From Prinia subflava (lineage: Eukaryota > Chordata > Aves > Passeriformes > Cisticolidae), in assembly GCF_021018805.1 (NCBI RefSeq), contig NC_086256.1, positions 15,146,532 through 15,210,531 of the forward strand: a stretch of DNA of 64,000 bases, written 5' to 3'. The notes under the pieces were generated by a model. That model was not told where the DNA came from. It saw only the letters and a program-made list of their open reading frames with translations, and searched no databases. Shown here piece by piece: positions 41,001 to 53,393 of the stretch (position 1 is its first letter; each line of letters starts with the position of its first letter). The position numbers and the translations under genes were made by a program.

Positions 41001-44000
41001 GAATTAAGTAAAGACAACACTTTAAAAGTCAAAACACTCATAAGAAGCCATCATGTTGCCAAATTAAGATGGGAAAAGTTATTGGATTATGAAGAGTGAG
41101 GAAATTAGTGAGATTTTACAACATGCATCAGGAGATGAAATGTAGGATAGTCTCAGCAAAAATAGGGGAAAGGACTGAAAATTTGCTGTGCTGTGAGGAA
41201 GTGAAGAGGAAGAACTGGATATCAAATTTATAGGTCCTTTGAGCTCTTGAGTGAGGAATTTGGAGAAGGTAAAATGTCATCATCAGTCTCAGCCGACTTG
41301 CTATTCTATTGCCAGATGGGACCATTATCATCTGATTGAATTATAATCATGTCAAAACTCTACTTGGATCCAGGAATTAGCTTTCAGGAAAACCCTGAGT
41401 CAAGGTAGAGTTTTCCTGCATTTGTGATCTGTAGAACACATGATCTGAAACAAGATTTAAATATCTGTCTTTGGCTCTCTGAAACACATTAGTATGAACA
41501 TTTGTTACTCTTGGTAACTCCTGACTGGCTTATCTCCATATTTTCCTTCTCTTTGTTTCTTTCTAACAGACAAGTTAGTCACCTAAAAGGAATAGGTTAG
41601 TTTTATATTTTAACTATTAAATTAAATGCAACTATTTAACTACATAGTTAAATAATTAACTAAAGAATTTTAGAATTTATAGGGTTTTTTCTCACTTGAA
41701 ATTCTTGGGAAAGGAGAGATGAGAGGAGATTGATTTTGGAATTACTTGCAAACAAGTAAAAAGCATAAAGCTCAGCAAAGCAAGAAGTCAAATGTCTGGC
41801 CACATGCAAATTTTAGATAGCATTTAAGCAGTAAAGGCATACTTTGTCTTGTCTCAGGCAACTGATTTTCCTAAAATACAAACTTACTTCAAATAGCAGT
41901 GAGATCTGACTTAAAAACTTGTGCAATTCTTGACAAACTATCTTAAAAAAGAGAAAGTAAGCCTGTAGAATTTGTTGTTATCATTAATTTTTCAATTGTG
42001 AATCAAAAGGTTAAAGGAGAAGATGCTGAAGTATACCTCCTGGGCTCATTCACTCAATTCTTCATAGTGTTTTAGAAGCTGAGGAGGCAGCCACAGAAAC
42101 TGCATTTATTCCAAGAGAAATATTTGGAACAACAGTTCTGGTGGTCATTTCCAACTGGACACAAGACATTTTACTGTTGCTGGCATGTCTTTCTCTTTGA
42201 AAGAGCAGAAGTCAGATTCCTGACATACAAAGCAGTTAGATCCCCCAATCAGGAACAGTTCAGCTTTAATTTTAAATTTTAGCAGACTAAGGGCAATTCC
42301 AGCAGAATTGTTTAGAAAGTGGCATTGGTATCCACAACCCTTTTACATTAATTGCTCCCAGAATTCATGCAGGTAGGTTTGCAGCATCAAGAAGCTGTGA
42401 GTTATCTCTCTGTGGCACACCCATATTCACTACAAATGTATAATTATTCCCTTTTTCCTTTCTTTAAGAATTAAGAAGTGTCTTGCATCACTCTCATTCA
42501 TGTCCTTTCCCTGGAAGGAATGCCTGGAGATGTTCATGAGCTCCCCAGCACAGTATCCCCCTCCTGCCACCAGATGTATCTAGTATGGGCAGCACTGTAT
42601 CATTGTGCTGTTGCAAAAAGGTACAATCCAGCTTTCCCTTTGAGAAGCACTTCCTTAGCATGTCACAGTTTACCAGTGTCTAAACTAAAATTTATTATAA
42701 TTTATTTTGAATACAAGCATTTCTGTATATTCAAGCTGTTTTCACTTATATCTTCAGTGTGCAAATCACAGGCAGTATAGAAAACTGAGCATATTCTCAT
42801 TAAGGGAAAGTTCAGCTACAAGTAGGTTATCCCAGTGAAAACACTTTTATCTGCTAATGCCTTATAATCATAAAGAATAAGGAAATAATTCTCCTCAGAT
42901 GGGATTTCCAAGATGGGATTTATAACAGGGTGCCTAACTCCCCTAGATATTAGAGCCTACAACAACAGATACAGGCCTGGAGTGTGTTTCATTTACAGAT
43001 AAAAGCAGAAGAGGCTGGATGTAGCTTTCATTTCCAGAAGAGCTTTGTTGTGGTTACTCCGCTGACTAGAAACTGTGATTCCCTGCAACATTTAGCCCTT
43101 GAGAAAAAGAAGCAGGAGACAAATCCTGTGAGGAGTGGTAGGGAATAGCAAAAGATTGAACAATTCTTCGAGCTTGAACATGTTTCACTATATTTTCATC
43201 TCTGTTTGGCCAGGTGGTAGCTGAAACACATTAAATGAAAAGCTATGTGGGAGTGTAACTCTATGCTACAGTTGCACTTTGTGCATACACTTCTTATCTC
43301 TTTAGGAACTTATTCCAGATGTTTCAGGAGAGGAAAATAAAACAATTATCTTGGTCATGTTTTAAGATAAGCTCTCAGCAGGTCTGGAAAATGTTTTAAT
43401 CTGGCCTTCCAGCTCCTTCAGCAAATTCCCTATAGCATTAATTTTCTAAAACTGTTTATGCCCCATTTTATTTTCTCTGCTATTTGATGTGTGGAGGGAA
43501 TTCAGAAAACATGATAATAAAACCACATCAATATTAAGTGGAAAACGCTTTTTAGTGTTTTACTTCAGTAAAATATGGCAGTAGATTGTTGGAACTCCTA
43601 TACATAATTAAGGAAAAGCTTATTATTTTAATTAATCACTTTCTCCTGATACACAGATTATAAATTGAAGTTTTACATTAAGAACATTTACTTAAAATCC
43701 TTACGGCAAAATACAATTTCAGCATTATCAATACAACATCAATATTTATCAGCCTAGGTAGGTAGAATTCTGCTTCTTAAGTCAGGGATAGAGGGAAACA
43801 CTAAATCTCAAGAGATGCTTTAAAAGTAAGGGGAAATTGCCTCAGCTATTTTAGTTTTCCTGTGGAAACCAACAATCCACAGAGCCTGGGTGAATCCAAA
43901 CAAATGAGTCGTGAATCTACAGGACAACACATATCACCTGTTCCTTACAGGGAGCTGTGAGAGGAAAAACTTGTTACTCAAAATGCAATGCAGAGCACAG

Positions 44001-44010
44001 CAAGGCAGTG

Positions 44011-44837
44011 AGGGAAGGGAGGGGAAGGGAGGGGAAGGGAAGGGAAGGGAAGGGAAGGGAAGGGAAGGGAAGGGAAGGGAAGGGAAGGGAAGGGAAGGGA
44101 AGGGAAGGGAAGGGAAGGGAAGGGAAGGGAAGGGAAGGGAAGGGAAGGGAAGGGAAGGGAAGGGAAGGGAAGGGAAGGGAAGGGAAGGGAAGGGAAGGGA
44201 AGGGAAGGGAAGGGAAGGGAAGGGAAGGGAAGGGAAGGGAAGGGAAGGGAAGGGAAGGGAAGGGAAGGGAGGGGAGGGGAAGGGAGGGGAGGGGAAGGGA
44301 GGGGAAGGGAGGGGAAGGGAAGGGAAGGGAAGGGAAGGGAAGGGAAGGGAAGGGAAGGGAAGGGAAGGGAAGGGAAGGGAAGGGAAGGGAAGGGAAGGGA
44401 AGGGAAGGGAAGGGAAGGGAAGGGAAGGGAAGGGAAGGGAAGGGAAGGGAAGGGAAGGGAAGGGAAGGGAAGGGAAGGGAAGGGAAGGGAAGGGAAGGGA
44501 AGGGAAGGGAAGGGAAGGGAAGGGAAGGGAAGGGAAGGGAAGGGAAGGGAAGGGAAGGGAAGGGAAGGGAAGGGAAGGGAAGGGAAGGGAAGGGAAGGGA
44601 AGGGAAGGGAAGGGAAGGGAAGGGAAGGGAAGGGAAGGGAAGGGAAGGGAAGGGAAGGGAAGGGAAGGGAAGGGAAGGGAAGGGAAGGGAAGGGAAGGGA
44701 AGGGAAGGGAAGGGAAGGGAAGGGAAGGGAAGGGAAGGGAAGGGAAGGGAAGGGAAGGGAAGGGAAGGGAAGGGAAGGGAAGGGAAGGGAAGGGAAGGGA
44801 AGGGAAGGGAAGGGAAGGGAAGGGAAGGGAAGGGAAG
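44011..44837 (+). repeat. (GGGAA)n pentanucleotide array, 827 bp
   Basis: An almost perfect AGGGA/GGGAA pentamer array of about 165 units runs from 44011 to 44837. Variant GGGGA units interrupt it near the 5' edge (44021-44035) and in a central patch (44271-44320). All five-base phases lack stop codons, so the array is open in multiple frames on both strands (GREGK or SLPFP peptides). These are artefacts and not genes. The plus strand is entirely purine, so the duplex can form triplex H-DNA. GGG every five bases is also an ideal G-quadruplex pattern. The length is probably polymorphic, and assembled copy number in such arrays is often unreliable. Confidence 0.99.
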
Positions 44838-46300
44838 TTGTGTCATCTCTATCATAGTCATAGCTTTTGCCTGAAATTCTCAGACCTCCAGGTCCATTCA
44901 CTGATCATTTAATGAACACCTGACATCTCTCCCTACACTGCTTGCCACAGACAACCTGTGCCTTCCAGCAGTGGCCAGCACACACGGGACCAGGACTCAG
45001 GGTCATTTCTACCTCTTTTGGTTTTGTTTATTCAGTTGTACTGATAAACTCATATTTCCAATGTTAAACAGCTGCTATAAGCTCAGTACTGTCACATGAT
45101 ATATGATGCCACAAATCTTGCTGAATTTGCCTTTCTTTTCTTCAGTCTAGGGCCTTTTCAGACATTTTTTCTAGCCATCCTGATTTCATTACAGCAAATG
45201 TCATATCTCCCTTAGCTTACAATTTCCCAGTCACAGAACTCAGGCAGATACTTTAATGTAATGTTAAATTTTTAAAAATACTTTCACGTTATACATCCAT
45301 TCACTTTTTAAGAGTAATTTTAAAATACTGTTATGTCCTGACCAATTTTATTAGTACTTCTCCCCCTTTTCCTATGATCAAAATTAACATCTGTACAAAG
45401 AATACACCCTCTCTTTTAGAGGATTACTTTTCATCTTGAATCATGCATAGAATGTGCCTTCTAACTCTATCTAGTGTAAATAATGTTTAAAATAATCAAA
45501 GCATCATCATGACCTGACAGCAGAAGCCTTTTGATGAATAGGGTTTTATGTAGGATTATCATATGACATTTCCAAACTACATTATATTTGAGTCATATAC
45601 TATTGCATTAAATTCTTCTATCAGGCTGGATTTGTACATTTAGCAAGTTATCAGTGTTCTCCTTTGTGGACAGATTTTTACAGCAATTGCAATCGAAAGC
45701 AGAAGAAATACAAAAGGAAAGCAGTGCAGAGGAAGGATATGCTACTAATGAAGAATCAGATCTTGTTCTCATTATGTTGTGTTATTTATTCTGCCTGTTT
45801 AGTTCTGACAGTGCTATTGTATTTTTCAGTACACCAGATGCTAATACAGTCCCTAAATGTTATTTTTTAGAATATTGGATATGCTGAAGAAAATAGTGAT
45901 GTAACTACATATCAGTGAAGCTACAAGAAATGCCTTCTGTCTGGCATCACTACATGCCATTCACGACAGTCAAATTCACTTCATCCTACAGTTTCTCTGC
46001 AAGTGACCTAAAAATGCAGCACATATCCCCAAAATTCAGCAACTACTGTGAATGGTGCCTTTAGAGTACATGTATTGCAGCAAATGACAGCCAACGGGGT
46101 AACAGCCACATCTTCATTCCAAATGCAATCACATACCTTAAAAAGGGCATGGTGTAGCAGAGAGAGGCTTCTGTGCCAGAGCAAACATGGAGACTCATCT
46201 TGTCTTTGGTACCCATAAAAAATTAAATTCATTTAGCTCAGTTTGTATCAAGAATGAAGCTGAAACATCAGTACAGAGAATGATGCTACAAGAGGACAGC
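44838..46300. other. Noncoding DNA between unstable repeats
   Basis: There is no recognisable gene. A frame at 45654-45887 (GTG start) contains a hydrophilic stretch, LQSKAEEIQKESSAEEGY, that looks somewhat coding, followed by hydrophobic residues. I do not recognise it and see no clear splice sites. Confidence 0.45.
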
Positions 46301-46325
46301 ACAGGACAGGACAGGACAGGGACAG
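46301..46325. repeat. Short (ACAGG)n pentanucleotide repeat
   Basis: Four units of ACAGG followed by GACAG. This is a second pentanucleotide repeat 1.5 kb downstream of the long GGGAA array, also with few pyrimidines on the plus strand. Confidence 0.85.
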
Positions 46326-46426
46326 TCCTTGTTCTTAACTGCTAATTGATTGTCCCAGCTTTATGAATGGCATAATGATGGTGATGGCCATCTATCACGA
46401 ACTTTAAGCAATGTTAGCTTACAGTT

Positions 46427-46428
<2 letters not shown>

Positions 46429-46485
<57 letters not shown>
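46429..46485 (+). repeat. 57-bp uninterrupted poly(A) tract
   Basis: A pure run of 57 A residues. No poly(A) signal is visible in the bases just upstream, and I could not find a target-site duplication matching the TTCTATTTGC sequence that follows. A retrocopy tail is therefore not supported. Homopolymers this long are unstable and prone to sequencing and assembly error. Confidence 0.97.
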
Positions 46486-46487
<2 letters not shown>

Positions 46488-47448
46488 CTATTTGCAATAG
46501 AGAAGTCTTTCAAAGAAAAGGTGCAAAACACGCCAAACACTCATGCACCTCAAAGGAGTGCTTTAGCATACCTTGGATTAAGGGTGCTAGTAAGGTAAGA
46601 AGAGTAGTCCAACAGTAAGGGAACACAGAAACAGAAATACAAAAAGAAACTGAAAGCAAGAGGACAAAAGATGGAACAATAGGACTGAAAGGAAGAAAAT
46701 GCATATGTAACAAAGACAACTGAGTAGAGAAAAGAGAGAGTGTTAGAATGGTAGGAGGGGAGAAAAAAATCTGCCTTAGACTGTTCTTCTCCCTTCCTAG
46801 ACTTAGCTCTACCATCCTGTATTGGGCTGACTTACCCTTGCTCACAAAAACCCCTACATTTACCACTGGTATGGAGCAGTGTACACCAAAAAGCAGATTT
46901 TAGACAAACTGATTTCCCACAGACAAAACCACTCCAGGACTTTATCTCCTTTGAAGAAATTATTCAGTTAAGCAGCAGAGTGGAGGAGAAGGAGGAAGAA
47001 TGGAGAAGGGGTGAGGAGGAACAGAAGACAGAGGTGTGATGCCAAAGACCATATGGTGACAGAGACTAATGCAGGGCTCAGTAGCGCCCCCAAGGCTGGT
47101 GGTCATCTGTACCCCAAAGTCAGCAAGGCTAAGGTCCAATTCCCACTTCCTACCATGCACCAGAGGTGCAGAGATATGGTGTTTTTCAAACAATGAACTC
47201 CCCATGCAAACAACCCTCTCATCAGTTTAATATAGTTCAGAATTCCAACTTCTACTGTGGTTTATCATATGTTACTTTTCCACCCAAAGTATTGTCCAAA
47301 TTCCTAATTAAAGAAACACACTTGACCTTCTCTGTCCTGAACTAATACTGTCTACTCTGAATACAGAAAAAGAACATTAAAAAAAAATAATAAAATTAAA
47401 TGATAGCTCTAAAACAGAATTATCTCCATGTACTCTTTCTTTATCAAG
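46486..47448 (+). other. Purine-rich noncoding stretch
   Basis: The plus strand is strongly purine-biased at 46596-46770 (GAAACAGAAA, GAGAAAAGAGAGAG) and again at 46975-47040 (GGAGGAGAAGGAGGAAGAA). With the GGGAA array and poly(A) run this makes a roughly 3-kb zone of purine strand asymmetry. The 118-codon minus-strand frame at 46510-46866 is a by-product of the pyrimidine-rich complement. Confidence 0.6.
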
Positions 47449-47494
47449 AACTAAGTCTCTAGAGGTCCCTTCTAACTGTTCACAATTCTGTGAA
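47449..47494 (+). mobile_element. Short CR1 LINE 3' end, sense orientation
   Basis: TCTCTAGAGGTCCCTTCTAA followed by CAATTCTGTGAATT closely matches the extreme 3' end of CR1 in sense orientation: a GATCTCTAGAGGTCCCTTCC-type motif, then the ATTCTGTGATT octamers. The similarity stops upstream near 47449, so this is a heavily 5'-truncated or decayed copy of under 50 bp. It has the opposite orientation to the CR1 at 19.5 kb. Confidence 0.65.
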
Positions 47495-47999
47495 TTAACT
47501 CAAAGAATCATGGCCTCTGATGGAGCTTAATTGCTTATCACAATCTAAGATCTAATGGAAATAGCCAAGTATAAAATAATATGGTTCAATTGATATCAGA
47601 AAGAAGAGCATTGCTTAAGAACTTAAAACACTTTGGCTGCTAAGTCCCCTGTATATTCTCAATTACATCCAGAGCTAACTGACAATATACCAAGTGCTAA
47701 ATTCTATCTGAATTAATCCAGAATAGTGAAGATTATTTTTCAACATTCTGTTCTAGCAATTAATTCTGTAGCCAGGTTTTGGGTGAGAAAAGGAGGTACT
47801 AGGTTCTTTACTTTTGGCAATAAATATAATCTATATAATATTATACACTGAAAACGTGGCAAAAAGAAAATCTTCCTTCTTAATAAATATGAGTTGATGT
47901 AATTATTTCCTGTTGAAATGAGTATAATCATGCCTCAGTTTGGAATACTTTTGTATCACAAGTGATAACAAAAAATATTTGGATGAATACAGTAATGAA
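47495..47999. other. Noncoding DNA, nothing recognised
   Basis: AT-rich sequence without a recognisable gene, repeat or regulatory signal. Confidence 0.5.
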
Positions 48000-48330
48000 G
48001 AGGTTAAATCTGATTGTAATTAGATTTCAGTATGCATGGTCATGTGGCTAATAGTAAATTTTCCTTGATTAACTGATCCTGTTTGTTAAGAGCTCCTATT
48101 AACATTAGCACACTCTATGTCGGCTGTGGAGACACACCATGGACCAGTGCAAGATTAATGAAGGCAGGTACGCATGCTGATTAGAATGTGGCAGTTTAAT
48201 AAACTCTTCTAACATTAAATTATTTAATGCATTCATGCTCATGTAGGCTATTCAATGGTCAGCTTGACCACCTATGTGTTAATATTGGGAATTGAAATGC
48301 AGAGGATGGAAGAAATATAGCAGTGGATGA
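48000..48330. promoter_or_regulatory. Possible conserved noncoding/enhancer-like block
   Basis: About 330 bp dense in transcription-factor-like words: GTAATTAGATT near 48018, TTGATTAACTGATC near 48065, AGATTAATGA near 48152, near-palindromic ATTAAATTATTTAAT at 48214-48228, and TCAAGCTGACC-like GGTCAGCTTGACC near 48258, an imperfect inverted repeat resembling a nuclear-receptor site. There is no simple sequence and no open frame. Function is inferred from texture only. Confidence 0.22.
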
Positions 48331-51300
48331 GGTAATTAGCTCTCATGTCTGATAAATGGGGCAATACCTATGTGTATACATGTTTTAGCACATCACAAAT
48401 GGTGCTTTCATTAACTTGAATCTCTTGCTGAAAATTTTCTGAACGTTTAGTTTGATTTTGATCCCACAAACAATTCAGCTAACTACTATAGCCAGAATCT
48501 GTTTAATATTTGAAGCAAATCTATAGCGAGCTATAGTGACAAAACACACTGTTAAAATATAACACAAAAATATCACTGAAACTTTGAACTAATTTCTATG
48601 TTCTTACAGTGCACTGCTTTGAAAGAGATAATATTTAATAAATACTACCTGAGAAGTTACATCCTGTGGGCTGACCCATGTTTTATCTTGTGTATTCCTC
48701 TCCCAAGTGTCACTAACAAGTGCTGGTTACCTTCGCAGGAAACTTGTGGACAGAGTTCAAGCCAAACAGTTGCTCTTCCGAGCAGTACCAGCATAATCTA
48801 AGTGTGTACTTGGGTCACATTCCATCTTCTCATGGGTGACACAAGTCCTGTGTCATACACTGGATCAATTCACATTCAAAGCACCAGAAAACAAAGGCCA
48901 GGTTTGGACTGAGGTGCAGCTCCCATCATGTGATGCATTTTGCCATCCAAAACACATCAGTAGGAGAGCTGAGGACTAGCCTGGTAGTCCTTCTGCCCAA
49001 CCCCTCTTGCTGGCATTTGAAACTCTTTTCAGGTCATTTAGCAAATCTAAATAAATGGCAGAAATGGCTGATGGGCTTCAATTCAACACTATGTCCAGCT
49101 TCAAAATCCTTAACAAAATATAACCTTGCTGGAGCACTTTGGTGAATGAGCACTTTACTTATTGACTGTGGTCTATGTCCATTCATTTACAGTAAGCCAC
49201 TCATTTCAAATAGCTTTTCTAACATTTTAAAGATTAAAATGATATAAAATGGATAGCTTTAGTACTGATCAGCCACGTAAGTGCATATTACTAGAATTTA
49301 ATTAGCCAAGCTATTACGTCATTCCCAATAGTACAATGTGACAACACTGATGAAAAAACCCCATCACTCCAGGCCTAGGAATCTTTCCTAAGCATAGGAC
49401 TACTCAACAGGATTGGGGTGGAAACTGCGCCTTTCCTGACAAATTTTGGGTTCTATCACTGCAAAAGATTAAAAAAAATCATTGTATTGAAAGTGTAGCT
49501 GAGACAGAGACATCCATAAAATGTAGGCAGCACTTAAAGGCAAAAAAAGAGGACATTGTTAACCTTCTTATGCTTACTTAAGTCATCTGAACGATTCATA
49601 GCATAGCTGCAAAAGAAGAAAGAAAAGAAAAAAAGCAAACAAAAAAAACCCAAACCAAATTAAAGAAAAAAAAAGACTGCTTCAGAAAATAAATTGATCT
49701 AAAAGAATGCTTTTTGTTTTCTTGCTTGAAAGCATGATGGAGGCATGTAAGCAATGAGCAGAAAGCAAGCCTTACAAGTTTGTGTAAAGTCAAAGAAGTC
49801 TAGAGACTGTCCTGGCAATGCTGCTACATGGAGTTTGGTGGTAAGAAGAGAGGAACTGTTTCTGGCTGGCTGATGTTTCCTATGTGCAGCAGAATAGGAT
49901 TTTATCAACAAAACTGATTACTTCACAGAATTACCCATCTCAATTTCTTCCCTAAGTGGAGCTATCAGATGATCCTAAGTTTCTATCTGTCTTTTTGGAT
50001 CAACTAGAGTGACACCATTTTTCATCTGCAACTACTTAAAAAAATATAGTAAAATAAGAAAAAATATGTCATCCCCTTTATTCTAGGGGAACAGACTTCA
50101 TTAACTCCCTTTGCTCACCTTGCAATGCAACACTTAAAAATCTGCTTTTTCTGACTTGGCTCTCAGGCAGTCACATTGGATTTCATCTGGTTTCATGGCA
50201 TGTCCCATGTGTTCCTCTGGGCGGTGTCTGCTCCTCGAGACCAGTGCTCTGCTGCATGCCAAATCGTGCTCACAGCGTGCCTACAAAAGACTGCTAATCA
50301 TCGGGTGCAGGGAGAAGACTGGCAGTAGAGAAAAGCATACAGATCCATTCCAAATCAAAGACAGGAAATGAATGATTTGAGGGGACAGGATCAGGAGAAA
50401 AGCACCAATAAAAGTAAAGAAAAGTAAAGCAGTATTGGAAGAGATAAAGATAAGGTGAAAGCAACATAAGGAAAATTAGATGGAGGCAAAGTCATAAAAG
50501 GAGGATTCACATGCTTTGAAGCTTTGACTTAATCCCTAGCGTAGCTCCTGAGCACTTGTTGGAATATATGATTATATGACGTGGTAGAGACGAATTCTAA
50601 GACAGGGGAAGAAGCCATTTCAATTAAAAGGAACCTTCCCAAAGAATCCCTTCAAAAAGTCTGTGTGGACATTAAGCGAGATCTGTGGTACTGGTAGATC
50701 ACGGAGCCTCATGTCTTTGAGGCCATGTGCCCCATGATGCACAGATGAGCATCCTGAAGCTTGATCACTTGGCCTGTTGTGACAGATCTCGAGATAAGGA
50801 TAAATGATTCTAATACATGGTAGGATTAACAGGAGGCATTGTCAGCTGAACTGACTACAACTTCCTAAGCTGCTTCCTTTAGCTTGTAAAGGCTTTGACA
50901 GTTGGCATTCTCAGATGCAGATTTCTAGAACAGAACTGAAAGGTGTTGGTATTGTATTCTCTGACAAGCCTAGGATTCTGAATATCACAAAGACACAAGG
51001 ACTGCATTGCATTAGGTAACTTTCTGAAGTCGCTGTACTTATTCCTGTGCTTGTCTAATCCTCTCTTCTCGCTCCTCTATAATCTCTCCAGGTCCCCCTC
51101 CAATGCCCTTCCAATTACAGTTCCATGCTGCCCATCATGTCGTCAGTTGGGAGATACTAGGTTTGGATTAGCACTAAATTCCCTTAAGTCCCTCAAAGTC
51201 TCTACCTGGGTATGAAGTAAGCCTGAAACTTTAATTATATCTGCCCAGCTGATACAAGTTTTTTCTTCCCAGCTAGATATTTGTGTTTCAGGAGACCAGA

Positions 51301-53393
51301 CCAGTTAGCATATATCTTCTGAGCATGAACTAGCAACAATTTTGAAAGAAAAGCTCCCTGAGCAAATCAACTAATAGTGTATGGTATTTTTGAACTGTAG
51401 TGGTTTCCTAAGCAATGGCACACTTTTCACAAGTAGCTGCTGCACAAACAGCCCTCAACATAAATGATGTTGAAGTCTGGATATTTCAAATGACCAGTGA
51501 AATCAAGCAGATCATGGTTTTGGTGAACTTGCCAAAATTCTTACATCTACATATATATTGATTAGCTAAATCCTACTGAGAAATACACAGGGGCAGTTGA
51601 ATGAGTTCAAGCTTTGCCTTCTTCCCGAGCACATTTATGGCCACTCCACAGGCACTGCTGAGGAACACAAGCCAATGAATGTCATGTTCCATTTCCAGCA
51701 TTTCCTCAGTTGTGCTGTGCTCTACTTGCATTATTTCCATGAGCTATTTTGAATCAACATAGACTTTGAAAAGATAAGACTCTCTTTTTTCTATTTCAGA
51801 AATAGAATCTCTTTAATTTTCTGTTCTAGTATCAAAAATAGTAAAAGGGTTTATTATGTGTCAGGAAGTCTTCACAGCCTAATCTGACTTAATTATCAAT
51901 ATAACTAAAATACTTTTAATAACAATAAAACAGCACAAATCAGTAAAGTCACATACAAAATCCAAAATATAACTGCATTGCAGTGCCTTAACATAACTAA
52001 ACCAGAGAAATATAGTGCAATACTTTTGTCTCTAATTTTCTTTAAAACCCACTCAGGAATACCGGGATAGAAATGAAATATTGGCTGTCTTGTCTAATGG
52101 GGCCTCTCATCTCTCTTTATGTGAAACTACCTGGGTCAGATGGATAGATAATTTGCCTACTAAGGGCTCATGCCCTTGCTTTATTAATCTGTTTGTCTTT
52201 AAGAGTAGGTTTTTCAGGTCAAGACCCCAAGGGAAGACACTTAAACAGAATACTCTTTGTTGGCATAAAAGTAGCCATGATGTGGTGGTCACCTTCCCCC
52301 CATTTATCCTGGACTGAATGCAAGGTTTGGTCAGGAAACACCATCTATGCAGCTACCTAAAAAGAACTCTTACCCATTCCACCCCAGAGCTGCTACCAGG
52401 CAAAGGATGGAGGTTCATGGGGATGTCTTTGCTCCAGGGATGGAGGATGACTCTTGGATTCAAACATGTGGCCTCAAAGCTTGTGTCTGTAGACACAAGT
52501 TGCTCCAACTTTTCTTGGAGCAAAGAGAATATTTAAGGTCCTGCTGCAGACTAAGTGCAGTTAGGAAAAAAAAAGAAACCATTTAATCTTGTTTTTGCTT
52601 CCTGAGGGGTGCTGGGTGCACAGCCAATAGAGCCCACTTTCCACAACAACATAGTCCAAAATGTAATTTTTGTACCAGCAGATTTTGAGAAGTACTTTAG
52701 TGCACTTTATGTATTTAGATTTGTAAAGATATACAGTGCAATGTAGAGGTATTGGCCAGACAGCTACCATTACCAGTAATGGCTGTTCCACCTCTGAATT
52801 CCCAGGTGTGATACAGAAGATTACCTCCAACTATCAAATTTAACTGATTTTACTTTTAATTTTTTATCTCGATTTTTTCATAGGCTGCTTCAGATTTTTT
52901 AAAGCTATTTCAATACCCAGATGTGCTGTAAGGACTCCTCATGGAATTAATTCAATTGGTAACTTGACTTTGAAGAATATACAAATAGATAGATAGACAG
53001 ATAAACTTATATTGTTATATAAAAAACGCACTAGCTTAAATGAGCAGTGCTGTTGCAAACTCAAGCAAAGTTAAAGAATGGGAAAAAAGGTGGCTTGTGG
53101 CAGCAACTGAGGCAGGACTTAACACTCATATAATCTTAATTCATTCCCTGAAATTCAGGATTTGTAATATGGATTTAAATTATGTGATTACATTACTAAT
53201 TTTTCCCCCAGGAAATAATCACTTCAGTCCACAACCAAGGTAGATGGTGCTCAACAAAGGAACAGGGCAGTTCTTCAGTATTTTTGTTATTCTCACTGTT
53301 CAGAGAGTGGTCCTCCATCTTCCTCAGTTCATATTCACTTTAAAATGTATTTTACAGAACAGAGAATTTTCATTTACTTGTGGGATAGTCTAT
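48331..53393. other. Noncoding DNA, no recognisable gene
   Basis: There is no gene or clear transposon. An A-rich low-complexity patch lies at 49613-49677, a purine-rich patch at about 50380-50510, and a short GATA-type tetranucleotide repeat at about 52985-53003. Open frames are short and overlapping. Confidence 0.55.

Larger units (their letters stand above)
33811..44010. other. Long AT-rich noncoding stretch
   Basis: I see no gene or well-preserved transposon in these 10 kb. Simple sequence includes a 12-bp unit repeated about 2.4 times at 34239-34267, a 15-bp T run at 34676-34690, a TG-rich stretch at 34961-35001, and a small AT hairpin at 41633-41654 with 9-bp arms. The sequence around 35040-35280 has the site-rich texture of a regulatory block, without stronger support. 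Confidence 0.55.

Noticed and set aside
43911..44912. Long open frames of about 300 codons on both strands (GREGK or SLPFP repeats)
   Set aside because: They are translations of a stop-free pentanucleotide array that is open in several phases on both strands. They are low-complexity artefacts and not genes.
46300..46500. Poly(A) run as the tail of a processed retrocopy
   Set aside because: There is no upstream coding or UTR similarity I recognise, no poly(A) signal just before the run, and no visible target-site duplication.
46350..46598. Frame containing a polylysine run
   Set aside because: The lysines are the translation of the 57-bp A run.
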